From Boseongicola sp. SB0675_bin_26 (GTDB lineage: Bacteria > Pseudomonadota > Alphaproteobacteria > Rhodobacterales > Rhodobacteraceae): a stretch of 10,120 nucleotides of DNA. Made by a program: the position numbers and the translations under genes. Under the pieces are notes generated by a model. That model did no database searches, was not told the origin of the DNA, and worked only from the letters and a program-made list of their open reading frames with translations. This document shows positions 1-6,845 of this stretch, piece by piece; position 1 is the stretch's first letter; each line of letters begins with the position of its first letter. The stretch covers positions 1-10,120 of the forward strand of contig VYCX01000205.1 of the NCBI GenBank assembly GCA_009843725.1. Reading direction: 5' to 3'.

Positions 1-2179
1 CCCACGCGATGGACAGGCCGTCGTAGGTGGCGGTGCCGCGACCGATCTCGTCAAGGATGACCAGCGCCCGGTCGTCAGCCTGGTTCAGGATCGCGGCCGT
101 TTCGACCATTTCGACCATGAAGGTCGATCGGCCCCGGGCAAGGTCATCGGAGGCCCCGACCCGGCTGAAAATCTGGCTTACAAGGCCAATGCGCGCGCTT
201 TCGGCGGGAACGAAGCTGCCTGCCTGGGCAAGGATGGCAATGATTGCGTTCTGGCGGAGGAAAGTGGACTTGCCGGCCATGTTGGGCCCGGTCAGCAGCC
301 ATATCCTTCCGTCCTCGTCATCGGAGAGATCGCAGTCATTTGCAATGAATGGCGCGCCTTCGGCCTTGAGGGCCTGCTCCACCACGGGATGGCGACCGCC
401 GGAAACGCAGAAGGCCTTGCTGTCGTCAATGCGTGGCGCGCACCAATTCCGGTCCATGGCCTGGCTGGCAAAAGCGCAGGCAACATCAAGTTCGGCAAGG
501 GCGCCGGCGGCAGCGCCGAGGCGGTCTCCGTCTGAAAGGACCAGGCGGACCAGCTCCGCATGCAGCGCGGTCTCGATCTCGATGGCCTTCGCCCCGGCAT
601 TCAGGATGCTGGATTCGAGTTCCGAAAGCTCTACGGTGGTGAAGCGGACGGCATTTGCCGTGGTCTGTCGGTGCATGAAGCGCTCGGAGTTTGGCGGCGA
701 CATCATCTTCTGGGCATGAGTGGCGGGCGTCTCGATGAAGTATCCGAGGACGTTGTTGTGCCGTATCTTGAGCGATCCGATGTCCGTGGAACTTGCGTAG
801 TCTGCCTGCAGTCCGGCAATGACGCTGCGACCCTCGTCACGCAGCTTGCGTGCCTCGTCGAGGTCGGTGTCACGACCTTCGGCGATGAAGCCGCCATCCC
901 GGACGAGAAGGGGAGGCTCGGCGACGAGAGCGTCCGTGAGAGATCGGGCGAGTTCGTCAAATCCATCCAGGCCGGACAGCCAGGCGTCAACGGGCTCGGG
1001 CCGTTCGCCAGCGAGGGCGGCCGTGATCTCCGGCAGCAGGTCGAGGGCGTTTCGGATCGCCGCGAGGTCGCGCGGCCCACCTCTGTCCAGGGCCAGTCTC
1101 GACACTGCCCTCTGGATGTCCGGGCAGCGCTTGAGAATGCCCCGGATCTCGTCCGGCCGCGCATTGTCCGAGGCGAACCATTCCACAACGCCGATCCTGG
1201 CTCGAACGGCATCGAGATCGCGAGAGGGAGACGAAACCCTGCGTTCGATCAGACGACCGCCAGCCGCAGTCACCGTGCGGTCGATCGCGTGAAGGAGCGA
1301 GCCTTCCCGACTTCCGGACAGGGAACGCGTGAGCTCGAGACTTCGACGGGTCGCGGCGTCGATCTGGACGGTGCCGGATTCGACGTCGCGCACGGGCGCG
1401 CGCAGCAGGGGCAGCTTTCCCTTCTGGGTGAGCTCGAGGTAGTCGACAAGCGCGCCGATTGCCGAGATTTCTGCCCGGCTAAACGTTCCGAAGGCATCAA
1501 GGCTCTGAACCTGCCAGAACTTTGCGAGGCGTTTCCGGGCCGACTGGCTGTCGAAGCTTGCCGGCGAAAGGGGGGTCAGGCAGGCGCCGAAATCGGCGAC
1601 GAGGTCGGAGTATTCCGAATACCTGCTTTCGGAAATGATGACCTCGCTTGGCGAAAGGCGCGCAAGTTCCGGCCCGAAGCGGACGGGGGAAGTCGGAAGG
1701 ACGCGCAACTCCCCGGTCGAGACGTCTACGCAGGCGACGGCGGCTTCGTCACGGACCTCTGCCAGCGCCGCAAGATAGTTGTGCCGGCGGGCGTCAAGAA
1801 GGGATTCCTCGGTCAGCGTCCCCGGCGTGACAAGCCGGACGACCCCACGCTTGAGGACCGCCTTGGGCCCCCGCTTCCTGGCTTCGGAAGGCTCTTCGAG
1901 CTGTTCGCAGACCGCGACGCGGAAGCCTTTGCGGATGAGCGTCAGAAGGTAGCCTTCCGCTGCGTGCACCGGAACTCCGCACATCGGAATGTCTTCACCG
2001 AGTCGCTTGCCGCGTTTCGTGAGCGCGATGTCAAGCGCCTCCGAGGCCGCGACGGCATCATCGAAGAACAGCTCGTAGAAGTCCCCCATGCGGTAGAACA
2101 GGAGAGCGTCAGGATGCTCGTCCTTGATTTTCAGGTACTGCGCCATCATCGGCGTGACGTCGGCGGTCGCGACGGGCAC
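1..2179 (-). CDS. mutS: DNA mismatch repair ATPase MutS (3' end beyond window)
   Basis: MutS recognises mispaired bases and recruits MutL in methyl-independent mismatch repair in the cytoplasm. The reading frame is open for 726 codons, from a GTG at 2179 to the left edge; relatives are about 870-880 residues, so roughly the last 150 are missing. The N-terminal mismatch-binding domain shows [11 protein letters not shown] with the Phe-x-Glu wedge at F34/E36. The C-terminal ATPase has Walker [10 protein letters not shown] at about 631-639, followed by the STFMVEM stretch, and Walker B with the signature DEIGRGT at about 710-716. The GTG start is chosen because an in-frame TGA lies two codons upstream and GGGGA (2192-2188) sits 8 nt before it; the internal ATGs at 2149 and 2146 lack a ribosome site. 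It lies 63 nt downstream of msrA on the same strand, so co-transcription is possible. I checked every codon of the visible frame and found no stop or frameshift. Confidence 0.97.
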   Translation of the reverse strand, partial: MPVATADVTPMMAQYLKIKDEHPDALLFYRMGDFYELFFDDAVAASEALDIALTKRGKRLGEDIPMCGVPVHAAEGYLLTLIRKGFRVAVCEQLEEPSEARKRGPKAVLKRGVVRLVTPGTLTEESLLDARRHNYLAALAEVRDEAAVACVDVSTGELRVLPTSPVRFGPELARLSPSEVIISESRYSEYSDLVADFGACLTPLSPASFDSQSARKRLAKFWQVQSLDAFGTFSRAEISAIGALVDYLELTQKGKLPLLRAPVRDVESGTVQIDAATRRSLELTRSLSGSREGSLLHAIDRTVTAAGGRLIERRVSSPSRDLDAVRARIGVVEWFASDNARPDEIRGILKRCPDIQRAVSRLALDRGGPRDLAAIRNALDLLPEITAALAGERPEPVDAWLSGLDGFDELARSLTDALVAEPPLLVRDGGFIAEGRDTDLDEARKLRDEGRSVIAGLQADYASSTDIGSLKIRHNNVLGYFIETPATHAQKMMSPPNSERFMHRQTTANAVRFTTVELSELESSILNAGAKAIEIETALHAELVRLVLSDGDRLGAAAGALAELDVACAFASQAMDRNWCAPRIDDSKAFCVSGGRHPVVEQALKAEGAPFIANDCDLSDDEDGRIWLLTGPNMAGKSTFLRQNAIIAILAQAGSFVPAESARIGLVSQIFSRVGASDDLARGRSTFMVEMVETAAILNQADDRALVILDEIGRGTATYDGLSIAW

Positions 2180-2199
2180 TGCTCAAATCCCCAGAAATT

Positions 2200-2223
2200 T
2201 GGCCGAATCTAGCGATCCGGCCA
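2200..2223 (-). other. Hairpin between msrA and mutS, next to the mutS ribosome site
   Basis: Read on the minus strand, TGGCCGGATC and GATTCGGCCA pair over 10 bp (one G-U) around a GCTA tetraloop. On the plus strand the wobble becomes an A-C mismatch, so the fold suits the msrA-to-mutS transcript. The bases after the stem are AAATTTCTGGGGA, so there is no U tract and it is not a classical intrinsic terminator. It lies 19 nt after the msrA stop and about 7 nt before the GGGGA of mutS. An mRNA-processing, partial termination or translation-control role is inference. Confidence 0.45.
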
Positions 2224-2242
2224 GCTGGGCGAAAGATCAAAT

Positions 2243-2896
2243 TCAGCCGGCGAACGGCGCGGCATCGCCCCAAAGCTGCCGGACCCTGTCGTCACGCCGG
2301 CAGGCCTTGCGATAGAACTTGTATGCATTGGCCTTCGACTTGGGGCCCCGGCGGGTCAGGACAAGCTCTTTGCTCTTGTAATAGTCCTGGTGATAGTCCT
2401 CGGCCACGTAGAATCTGGATGCGTCCAGAACGGGAGTGACGATCATGCGCCCGAGATCCCTTTCCGCCTCGTCCTTCGCCATTTCGGCGGCGGCGCGTTC
2501 TGCGGAATTCGAGACGAATACCGCCGTGCGGTAGCTGTCGCCCCGGTCACAGAACTGGCCGCCGTCATCGGTCGGATCGACGGAACGGAAGAAATGGTGA
2601 AGCAGCTGGTCGTAGCCGATCACGCTGTCATCGTAGCTGATCTCGACCGCTTCGTAGTGTCCGGTGCCACCCTTCGTGACGGCCTTGTAGGTCGGATTGG
2701 CCGTCGTCCCGCCGGTGTAGCCGGAGACGACTTCGTGAACGCCCGCGAGGGCCTCGAAGTCTGACTCGACGCACCAGAAGCAGCCGCCCGCGAAATAGGC
2801 CTTCCTCTCTTCCGCTTCAGCCTGCGTGCCTTGCAGAAAGAGACCGAAAAAGACCAATGCGAACGGAAGAATTGTCCGGGGAATGGGCGTGTTCAT
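2243..2896 (-). CDS. msrA: Peptide-methionine (S)-S-oxide reductase MsrA, exported
   Basis: MsrA reduces methionine-S-sulfoxide in oxidised proteins through a cysteine sulfenic-acid intermediate. The 217-residue product has the catalytic GCFWC motif with C39, and residues matching the E. coli active site at a constant offset of 12: Y70, E82 (in GHYEAV), D117 and Y122 (in QFCDRGDSYR). Further cysteines at 42, 116 and 199 are candidates for disulfide relay; which one resolves is not visible from sequence. Residues 1-28 look like a Sec signal peptide (R7, a hydrophobic run from about 8 to 21, then an AEA-type cleavage site), with no lipobox cysteine, so a periplasmic location is inferred. The ATG at 2896 has AAGGAG (2910-2905) 8 nt upstream; the frame is open further upstream, but those codons resemble no MsrA sequence. 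It is divergent from the sulfotransferase-like gene and lies upstream of mutS. Confidence 0.95.
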   Translation of the reverse strand: MNTPIPRTILPFALVFFGLFLQGTQAEAEERKAYFAGGCFWCVESDFEALAGVHEVVSGYTGGTTANPTYKAVTKGGTGHYEAVEISYDDSVIGYDQLLHHFFRSVDPTDDGGQFCDRGDSYRTAVFVSNSAERAAAEMAKDEAERDLGRMIVTPVLDASRFYVAEDYHQDYYKSKELVLTRRGPKSKANAYKFYRKACRRDDRVRQLWGDAAPFAG

Positions 2897-3044
2897 GGCT
2901 TTTGCTCCTTGCGACTGGCGGGAGAATGGCGTGGTCTTGGCCAACAGTCCATTCAATGGAGCGTGAAGTCGCGTTGGCGTGAAGGCTGTTTCAGGCGTCG
3001 GCGACGTGACGGTTCCGGCGTCGTGCGGAACTGGGGCGAGGGAC
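2897..3044. promoter_or_regulatory. Divergent msrA / sulfotransferase-like intergenic region
   Basis: These 148 bases separate two divergent genes and must hold their control signals. I see no strong -35/-10 pair. Visible elements are: a 13-bp perfect palindrome with arms TCCATT/AATGGA and a single central base (2948-2960); an 8-bp direct repeat GCGTGAAG at 2961-2968 and 2977-2984, spaced 16 bp; and an inverted repeat at 3010-3033 with arms CGGTTCCG and CGGAACTG around an 8-nt loop. The last pairs over 8 bp with one G-U on the plus strand and ends 11 nt before the plus-strand start codon, touching its GGGG ribosome-site candidate. The palindromes could be operators; none matches a binding site I recognise. 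Confidence 0.4.
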
Positions 3045-3749
3045 ATGAGGATTGCAACCTGGAGCGGGCCGCGAAACCTTTCGACGGCAATGATGTATGC
3101 CTTCGGCAGCCGGCCGGACTTCGCGGCCTGGGACGAGCCGTTCTATGCCGCCTATCTGGAGGCGACGGGGATCGATCACCCGATGCGGGAGGATGTGCTT
3201 GCGGCCGATGAACGCGACCCGCAACGCGTCGCCGAGCGATGCCTCGGGCCAATTCCGGAAGGCAGACGGCATTTCTACATGAAGCACATGGCGTTTCACA
3301 TGGAACCGGAATTCCCGCTCGACTGGGCGGAGAGCTGCGTGAACGTCCACCTGATCCGGCATCCGGCAAGGGTGGTGGCCAGCTATGTCGCGAAACGCGA
3401 CGATCCGGTCATGCGCGACATCGGGTTCAGGGAGCAGCTGGCACTGTTCGAGCGGTTTCCCGGACCGGTTGTGGACAGCGCGGACATTCTCCGTGATCCG
3501 GAAGCGGCGCTTCGCCGGCTTTGCAAAGCCATCAGGCTCGATTTTGATCCCTCGATGCTGTCCTGGCCAGCGGGTCCCAAGCCGTTCGACGGGGCTTGGG
3601 CGCCGCATTGGTACGGGGCGGCGCACCAGTCCACCGGGTTTGCAGGCTCGGAGGCGCCCTTGCCGGAACTGGAAGGCGAGGCCCGGAAACTGGCGGAGCA
3701 GGCGCTGCCGTTCTACGAGCGGCTTGCGGCGGAAGCGCTGGAGTTCTGA
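3045..3749 (+). CDS. Sulfotransferase-like P-loop protein, substrate unknown
   Basis: The 234-residue product starts MRIATWSGPRNLSTAMMYAF, where SGPRNLST (7-14) resembles the 5'-phosphosulfate-binding loop of PAPS-dependent sulfotransferases. VHLIRHPARVVASYVAK (about 101-117) resembles their 3'-phosphate-binding motif, with R105 and S113. A WDEPFYAAYL segment follows the P-loop, as in the stand-alone sulfotransferase-like family; related domains are, as I recall, linked to branched-chain aminotransferase-like proteins in plants. No signal peptide or membrane segment is visible, so it is probably cytosolic. The ATG at 3045 is preferred because the P-loop strand begins there and GGGG/GAGGG lies just upstream; an in-frame GTG at 2979 would add 22 unconserved-looking residues. 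It is a single gene, divergent from msrA and convergent with argG, so the neighbours give no substrate clue. True sulfotransfer activity is not shown; it could be another nucleotide-binding enzyme of the same fold. Confidence 0.75.
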   Translation: MRIATWSGPRNLSTAMMYAFGSRPDFAAWDEPFYAAYLEATGIDHPMREDVLAADERDPQRVAERCLGPIPEGRRHFYMKHMAFHMEPEFPLDWAESCVNVHLIRHPARVVASYVAKRDDPVMRDIGFREQLALFERFPGPVVDSADILRDPEAALRRLCKAIRLDFDPSMLSWPAGPKPFDGAWAPHWYGAAHQSTGFAGSEAPLPELEGEARKLAEQALPFYERLAAEALEF

Positions 3750-3755
3750 ACAGCA

Positions 3756-3808
3756 GCGGATCGCGTCCGCAGGATGCCTCGCGGTTCACGACGGGTGGTT
3801 GCCGCCCG
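3756..3808. terminator. Two hairpins in the convergent gap before the argG stop
   Basis: The 61-base gap between the convergent stop codons holds two short inverted repeats. The first (3756-3770) has arms GCGGA/TCCGC with a 5-nt loop. The second (3792-3808) has arms CGGGTGG/CCGCCCG with a TTG loop; its G-U pair forms only on the plus strand, so it better suits the sulfotransferase-like transcript. Neither is followed by a U run, so they are at best weak terminators or mRNA 3'-end stabilisers. Confidence 0.3.
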
Positions 3809-3810
3809 CG

Positions 3811-5028
3811 TCACTTCAGCCGCCGGTTCCTCGCGGCAAGCAGTTTCAGACGGAGCGCGTTCAGCTGGATGAACCCCTGCGCGTCCTTCTGGTCATAGGC
3901 GCCCGCATCCTCCTCGAACGTGACATGGGCCTCGGAATAGAGCGAGTGATCAGACCAGCGCGCAACCGTCCGCACGGACCCCTTGTAGAGCTTCAGCCGC
4001 ACCGTGCCCGTCACGTGCTCCTGGCTCCTGTCGATCAGCGCCTGCAGCATCTCGCGCTCCGGCGAAAACCAGAACCCATTATAGATCAGCTCCGCGTAGC
4101 GGGGCATGATCGAGTCCTTGAGGTGCCCGGATCCGGAGTCCAGCGTGATCTGCTCGATGCCACGATGAGCTTCCAGCAGGATTGTCCCGCCAGGCGTTTC
4201 GTACATGCCGCGGGACTTCATGCCGACGAAACGGTTCTCCACGAGGTCGAGTATGCCGACTCCGTGCCGACCGCCGAGATCGTTCAGGTGGGCCAGGATC
4301 TCGGCCGGGGTCATCGGCTTCCCGTTGACTTCGACGGCGTCGCCCCGTTCGAACGTGATCTCCACGGCTTCCGCCTTGTCCGGCGCGTCCTCGGGCATCG
4401 TGATGCGCTGCAGGACATGGGCCGGCGCTTCCTCGGCCGGATCCTCCAGGATCTTTCCCTCGGAAGAGGTGTGGAGAAGGTTGGCATCGACGGAAAACGG
4501 CGCCTCGCCGCGCCTGTCTCCGGAAATGGGAATCTGGTGCCGCTCGGCAAACTCCAGGAGCCTTGACCGCGAGGTCAGGTTCCAGATGCGCCAGGGCGCA
4601 ATCACCCTGATGTCCGGATTGAGTGCGTAGGCAGACAGCTCGAAACGCACCTGGTCATTGCCCTTGCCCGTTGCACCGTGGGCAATGGCGTCGGCTCCCG
4701 TCTCTTCCGCGATTTCCACGAGGCGCTTGGAAATGAGCGGGCGCGCGATGGAAGTTCCGAGCAGGTACAGGCCTTCGTAGACCGCGTTGGCACGGAACAT
4801 GGGAAAGACGAAGTCGCGGGCGAATTCCTCCCGAAGGTCCTCGACATGGATTTCCGCGACGCCAAGAAGCTCGGCCTTCCTGCGGGCCGGCTCCAGCTCC
4901 TCTCCCTGGCCGAGGTCGGCGGTGAAGGTCACCACCTCGCATCCGAATTCGGCCTGCAGCCACTTGAGAATGATCGAGGTGTCGAGACCGCCGGAATAGG
5001 CGAGAACGACTTTCTTGGGCGCGGACAT
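3811..5028 (-). CDS. argG: Argininosuccinate synthase
   Basis: ArgG joins citrulline and aspartate with ATP to form argininosuccinate, the penultimate step of arginine synthesis, in the cytosol as a homotetramer. The 405-residue product is full length for the short (type I) family. It carries the ATP-pyrophosphatase loop AYSGGLDTS (10-18), a second nucleotide/substrate motif [14 protein letters not shown] (117-130), and the conserved [21 protein letters not shown] stretch towards the C-terminus. The start at 5028 gives the expected [15 protein letters not shown]-terminus and has GGAG (5037-5034) 5 nt before it. It stands alone on the minus strand: no other arginine gene is in the window, as is usual when arg genes are scattered. 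A 6-bp hairpin (arms CCGTCG/CGACGG, 5043-5060) lies directly upstream of its ribosome site, and a candidate promoter with a palindrome lies behind that. Confidence 0.98.
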   Translation of the reverse strand: MSAPKKVVLAYSGGLDTSIILKWLQAEFGCEVVTFTADLGQGEELEPARRKAELLGVAEIHVEDLREEFARDFVFPMFRANAVYEGLYLLGTSIARPLISKRLVEIAEETGADAIAHGATGKGNDQVRFELSAYALNPDIRVIAPWRIWNLTSRSRLLEFAERHQIPISGDRRGEAPFSVDANLLHTSSEGKILEDPAEEAPAHVLQRITMPEDAPDKAEAVEITFERGDAVEVNGKPMTPAEILAHLNDLGGRHGVGILDLVENRFVGMKSRGMYETPGGTILLEAHRGIEQITLDSGSGHLKDSIMPRYAELIYNGFWFSPEREMLQALIDRSQEHVTGTVRLKLYKGSVRTVARWSDHSLYSEAHVTFEEDAGAYDQKDAQGFIQLNALRLKLLAARNRRLK

Positions 5029-5060
5029 GGACTCTCCAGGGACCGTCGGGTGTTCGACGG

Positions 5061-5089
5061 CGTTTACGGACTTTTTGCAAGGGGAACAA
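5061..5089 (-). promoter_or_regulatory. Candidate sigma70-type promoter of argG
   Basis: On the minus strand TTGTTC (5089-5084) and TAAACG (5066-5061) are separated by 17 nt, a fair match to -35/-10 spacing for housekeeping sigma. Transcription would begin near 5054, giving a leader of about 26 nt. The 5043-5060 inverted repeat would then straddle the start site, so it would act as DNA (operator) rather than as a full leader hairpin. The call rests on pattern only. Confidence 0.4.
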
Positions 5090-5108
5090 GCAACGCGTCA
5101 CGCGTTGC
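5090..5108. promoter_or_regulatory. 19-bp perfect palindrome upstream of argG
   Basis: Arms GCAACGCGT and ACGCGTTGC (9 bp each) flank a single central C. The element abuts the upstream side of the candidate argG -35 box and lies about 156 bp before hslO. It has the size and symmetry of a dimeric-repressor or activator site. As RNA it would form an 8-bp stem with a TCA loop on either strand. I do not recognise the consensus; it does not look like an ArgR box, which is AT-rich. Confidence 0.5.
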
Positions 5109-5263
5109 ACGGCCGTGTCGTGCATGATGGGGGCCGGTCCGGAAGCCGGCTGGCCTGCAGGCGGGACAGCTGCGCCTGGGCGGCCTGTCATCGGGGGCCA
5201 TTGACTCGCCATTTCGCCCCGGCGCGTGGTAGTGCTTCGGGGCTCGACAGCCAGAGACTAGCC
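5109..5263. promoter_or_regulatory. hslO upstream region, rich in short dyads
   Basis: This stretch should hold the promoter of the hslO operon. TTGACT at 5201-5206 is a good -35 hexamer, but I find no convincing -10 at 16-18 nt. Short inverted repeats are present: GCCGG/CCGGC (5133-5150), the 10-bp palindrome GCCTGCAGGC (5153-5162) and GACAG/CTGTC (5165-5189). At this GC content several such dyads are expected by chance. No heat-shock sigma pattern is clear. Confidence 0.3.
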
Positions 5264-6247
5264 GTGAAACTCGAATCAAGCCCATCGTCGGACGACACGG
5301 TCCTGCCGTTCCAGCTCGACCGCACCGCAACGCGGGGCCGGGTCGTGCGCCTGTGCGGCGTCTTGCAGCGCATCCTGGCCCAGCACGGCTATCCGGGGGT
5401 GATCGAAGCGCTTCTTGCCGAGGCCACCTTGCTCACGGCGTTGATCGGACAGGCGATCAAGACGAGGTGGAAGCTTTCGCTTCAGGTCCGTGGGGACGGC
5501 CCGGTGCGATTGATCGCGACCGACTACTACGGCCCGGTCGAGGATGGTTCGCCGGCGCGGATCAGGGCCTACGCGGGATTTGACACGGCGCGGCTAGACC
5601 CCGACGGCGATGCATTCGCGCAGGTGGGTTCAGGGTGCCTCTCGATCATGATCGACCAGGGCCGCGGCACCACGCCCTATCAGGGAATCACGCCGCTTGT
5701 CGGGGGATCGCTGGCGGCGTGCGCAGAAACCTATTTTGCGCAGTCCGAGCAGCTGCCGACCCGGTTTGTCCTGGCATTCGGGCGCTCGCAGGTCCCTGAA
5801 GAGGAAATGCACTGGCGGGCCGGCGGCGTGATGCTGCAACAAATGCCTGTCACGGAGCCGCGCATCGAGGATGGCGGCAGCGGCGCCGGAGGCCTTTTGG
5901 CGGCCTCGGACATCCTGGACGCCGCCGCCGCCGAAGCGTGGAACCGTGTCAACCAGCGCCTGGATGGAGCAGGCGAGATCGACCTGATCGGACCGACCGT
6001 GGCCCCGACAGACCTGCTTGTCAGGCTCTTTCGCGCCGATGGGCCCAGGGCGTTTCGCGTGCAGCCAGTGGAGTTCGGATGCACATGCACGATGGAGCGC
6101 GCAAGGGAATCCCTCTCGCTTTGCGTGACCGAGGACCTCCGGACCATGACGACGGACGAAGGCATCGTGACGGTGGACTGCCAGTTCTGCGGGGCGCATT
6201 ACGAATTCCAGCCTGCCGCGCTTGGCGATGTGGTGCGGAATGGCTGA
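5264..6247 (+). CDS. hslO: Redox-regulated chaperone Hsp33
   Basis: Hsp33 is a cytosolic holdase: on oxidative stress with heat its zinc-bound cysteines form disulfides, the C-terminal region unfolds, and the protein binds unfolding clients. The 327-residue product has the core sequence typical of alphaproteobacterial forms (DDTVLPFQLD at about 10-19, ATDYYGPVE, LIDQG-type and TPYQGITPL segments, CAETYFAQSEQLPTRF). Its redox switch is intact: CxC in FGCTC (C273, C275) and CxxC in DCQFCGAHYEF (C306, C309), 30 residues apart. The start is a GTG at 5264 with only a weak AGAG upstream. It is chosen because homologous sequence begins a few residues later, while the further open frame back to 5015 looks non-coding. 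It is the first gene of an operon, overlapping the Nudix gene by 8 nt. Confidence 0.96.
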   Translation: MKLESSPSSDDTVLPFQLDRTATRGRVVRLCGVLQRILAQHGYPGVIEALLAEATLLTALIGQAIKTRWKLSLQVRGDGPVRLIATDYYGPVEDGSPARIRAYAGFDTARLDPDGDAFAQVGSGCLSIMIDQGRGTTPYQGITPLVGGSLAACAETYFAQSEQLPTRFVLAFGRSQVPEEEMHWRAGGVMLQQMPVTEPRIEDGGSGAGGLLAASDILDAAAAEAWNRVNQRLDGAGEIDLIGPTVAPTDLLVRLFRADGPRAFRVQPVEFGCTCTMERARESLSLCVTEDLRTMTTDEGIVTVDCQFCGAHYEFQPAALGDVVRNG

Positions 6248-6845
6248 TCTGGCAGACAGGCTTCGTTCCGCGCTTGCCGTGCGGGGCCGTCCGTCGTCGG
6301 ACCATGACCTGAATCCCGGCATGCGGCCGTCACCGGAAAGAACGCTGCGCAGGGCCGCAGTTCTGATCCCGGTCATCGACCGCCCGGCCAACGCGAGCGT
6401 CATCCTGACCAAGCGATCTTCCGCGCTGAAGCACCATCCCGGCCAGATCGCGTTTCCTGGCGGCAAGGTCGACGAGGCCGACGACGGCGCCGTGGGCGCG
6501 GCCTTGCGTGAGGCCCGCGAGGAAATCGGCCTGGACCGTCGCCACGTCGACGTTCTCGGGACGCTTCCGCCGCATGAGACCGTGACCGGGTTCCAGGTCA
6601 CGCCGGTGCTTGCGCTGGTGACGGCGGACTTCAAGGCCAGGCCCGCGCCTGGGGAAGTGGCCGAAGCGTTCGAGGCGCCCTTGGACCATGTCATGAATCC
6701 GGCGCGCTTCCTGATTGAATCACGACGTTGGCGCGGAAAGCGGCGGCTTTACTTTGTCGTCCCATGGGGCCCCTACTACATCTGGGGCGCGACGGCCCGG
6801 ATTCTCCGGGCCCTGGCGGATCGAATGTCGAATGTCGAAACTTGA
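6240..6845 (+). CDS. CoA diphosphatase-type Nudix hydrolase
   Basis: Enzymes of this subgroup cleave the diphosphate of coenzyme A or oxidised CoA into 4'-phosphopantetheine and 3',5'-ADP. The 201-residue product has the CoA-specific upstream motif LTKRSSALKHHPGQIAFPGGK (about 56-76) running into the Nudix box, which ends REAREEIGL (90-98) with metal-binding E91, E94 and E95 region residues. Aspartate in place of the first box glutamate is usual in this subgroup. No signal peptide is seen. The ATG at 6240 overlaps the hslO stop by 8 nt and has no clear ribosome site, so translational coupling is likely. Its end overlaps the cca start by 14 nt. Substrate assignment rests on the family motif; a broader dinucleoside or NADH specificity is not excluded. 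Confidence 0.92.
   Translation: MADLADRLRSALAVRGRPSSDHDLNPGMRPSPERTLRRAAVLIPVIDRPANASVILTKRSSALKHHPGQIAFPGGKVDEADDGAVGAALREAREEIGLDRRHVDVLGTLPPHETVTGFQVTPVLALVTADFKARPAPGEVAEAFEAPLDHVMNPARFLIESRRWRGKRRLYFVVPWGPYYIWGATARILRALADRMSNVET
6821..6840 (+). repeat. 7-bp tandem repeat carrying the cca start codon
   Basis: The unit TCGAATG occurs twice in full (6821-6827, 6828-6834), followed by TCGAA of a third copy. The second ATG is the cca start; the first is an in-frame methionine near the Nudix C-terminus. Because the unit is 7 bp and cca is in the +1 frame relative to the Nudix gene, loss of exactly one unit would place both genes in one open frame (...ADRMSKLEADW...). With only about 2.7 copies this may be chance. 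Confidence 0.6.

Noticed and set aside
560..2212. A 550-codon open frame on the plus strand, antisense to mutS.
   Set aside because: It is in exact codon register opposite mutS, where GC-rich codon bias suppresses antisense stops. Its translation has no recognisable motif, while the minus strand encodes unmistakable MutS throughout.
2979..3044. An upstream GTG extension of the sulfotransferase-like protein by 22 residues.
   Set aside because: The extension lacks resemblance to the family and a clear ribosome site; the P-loop strand starts at the ATG at 3045.
5015..5263. Extension of Hsp33 back to an ATG at 5015.
   Set aside because: This would overlap the argG start and promoter region, and the added 83 residues do not look like Hsp33.
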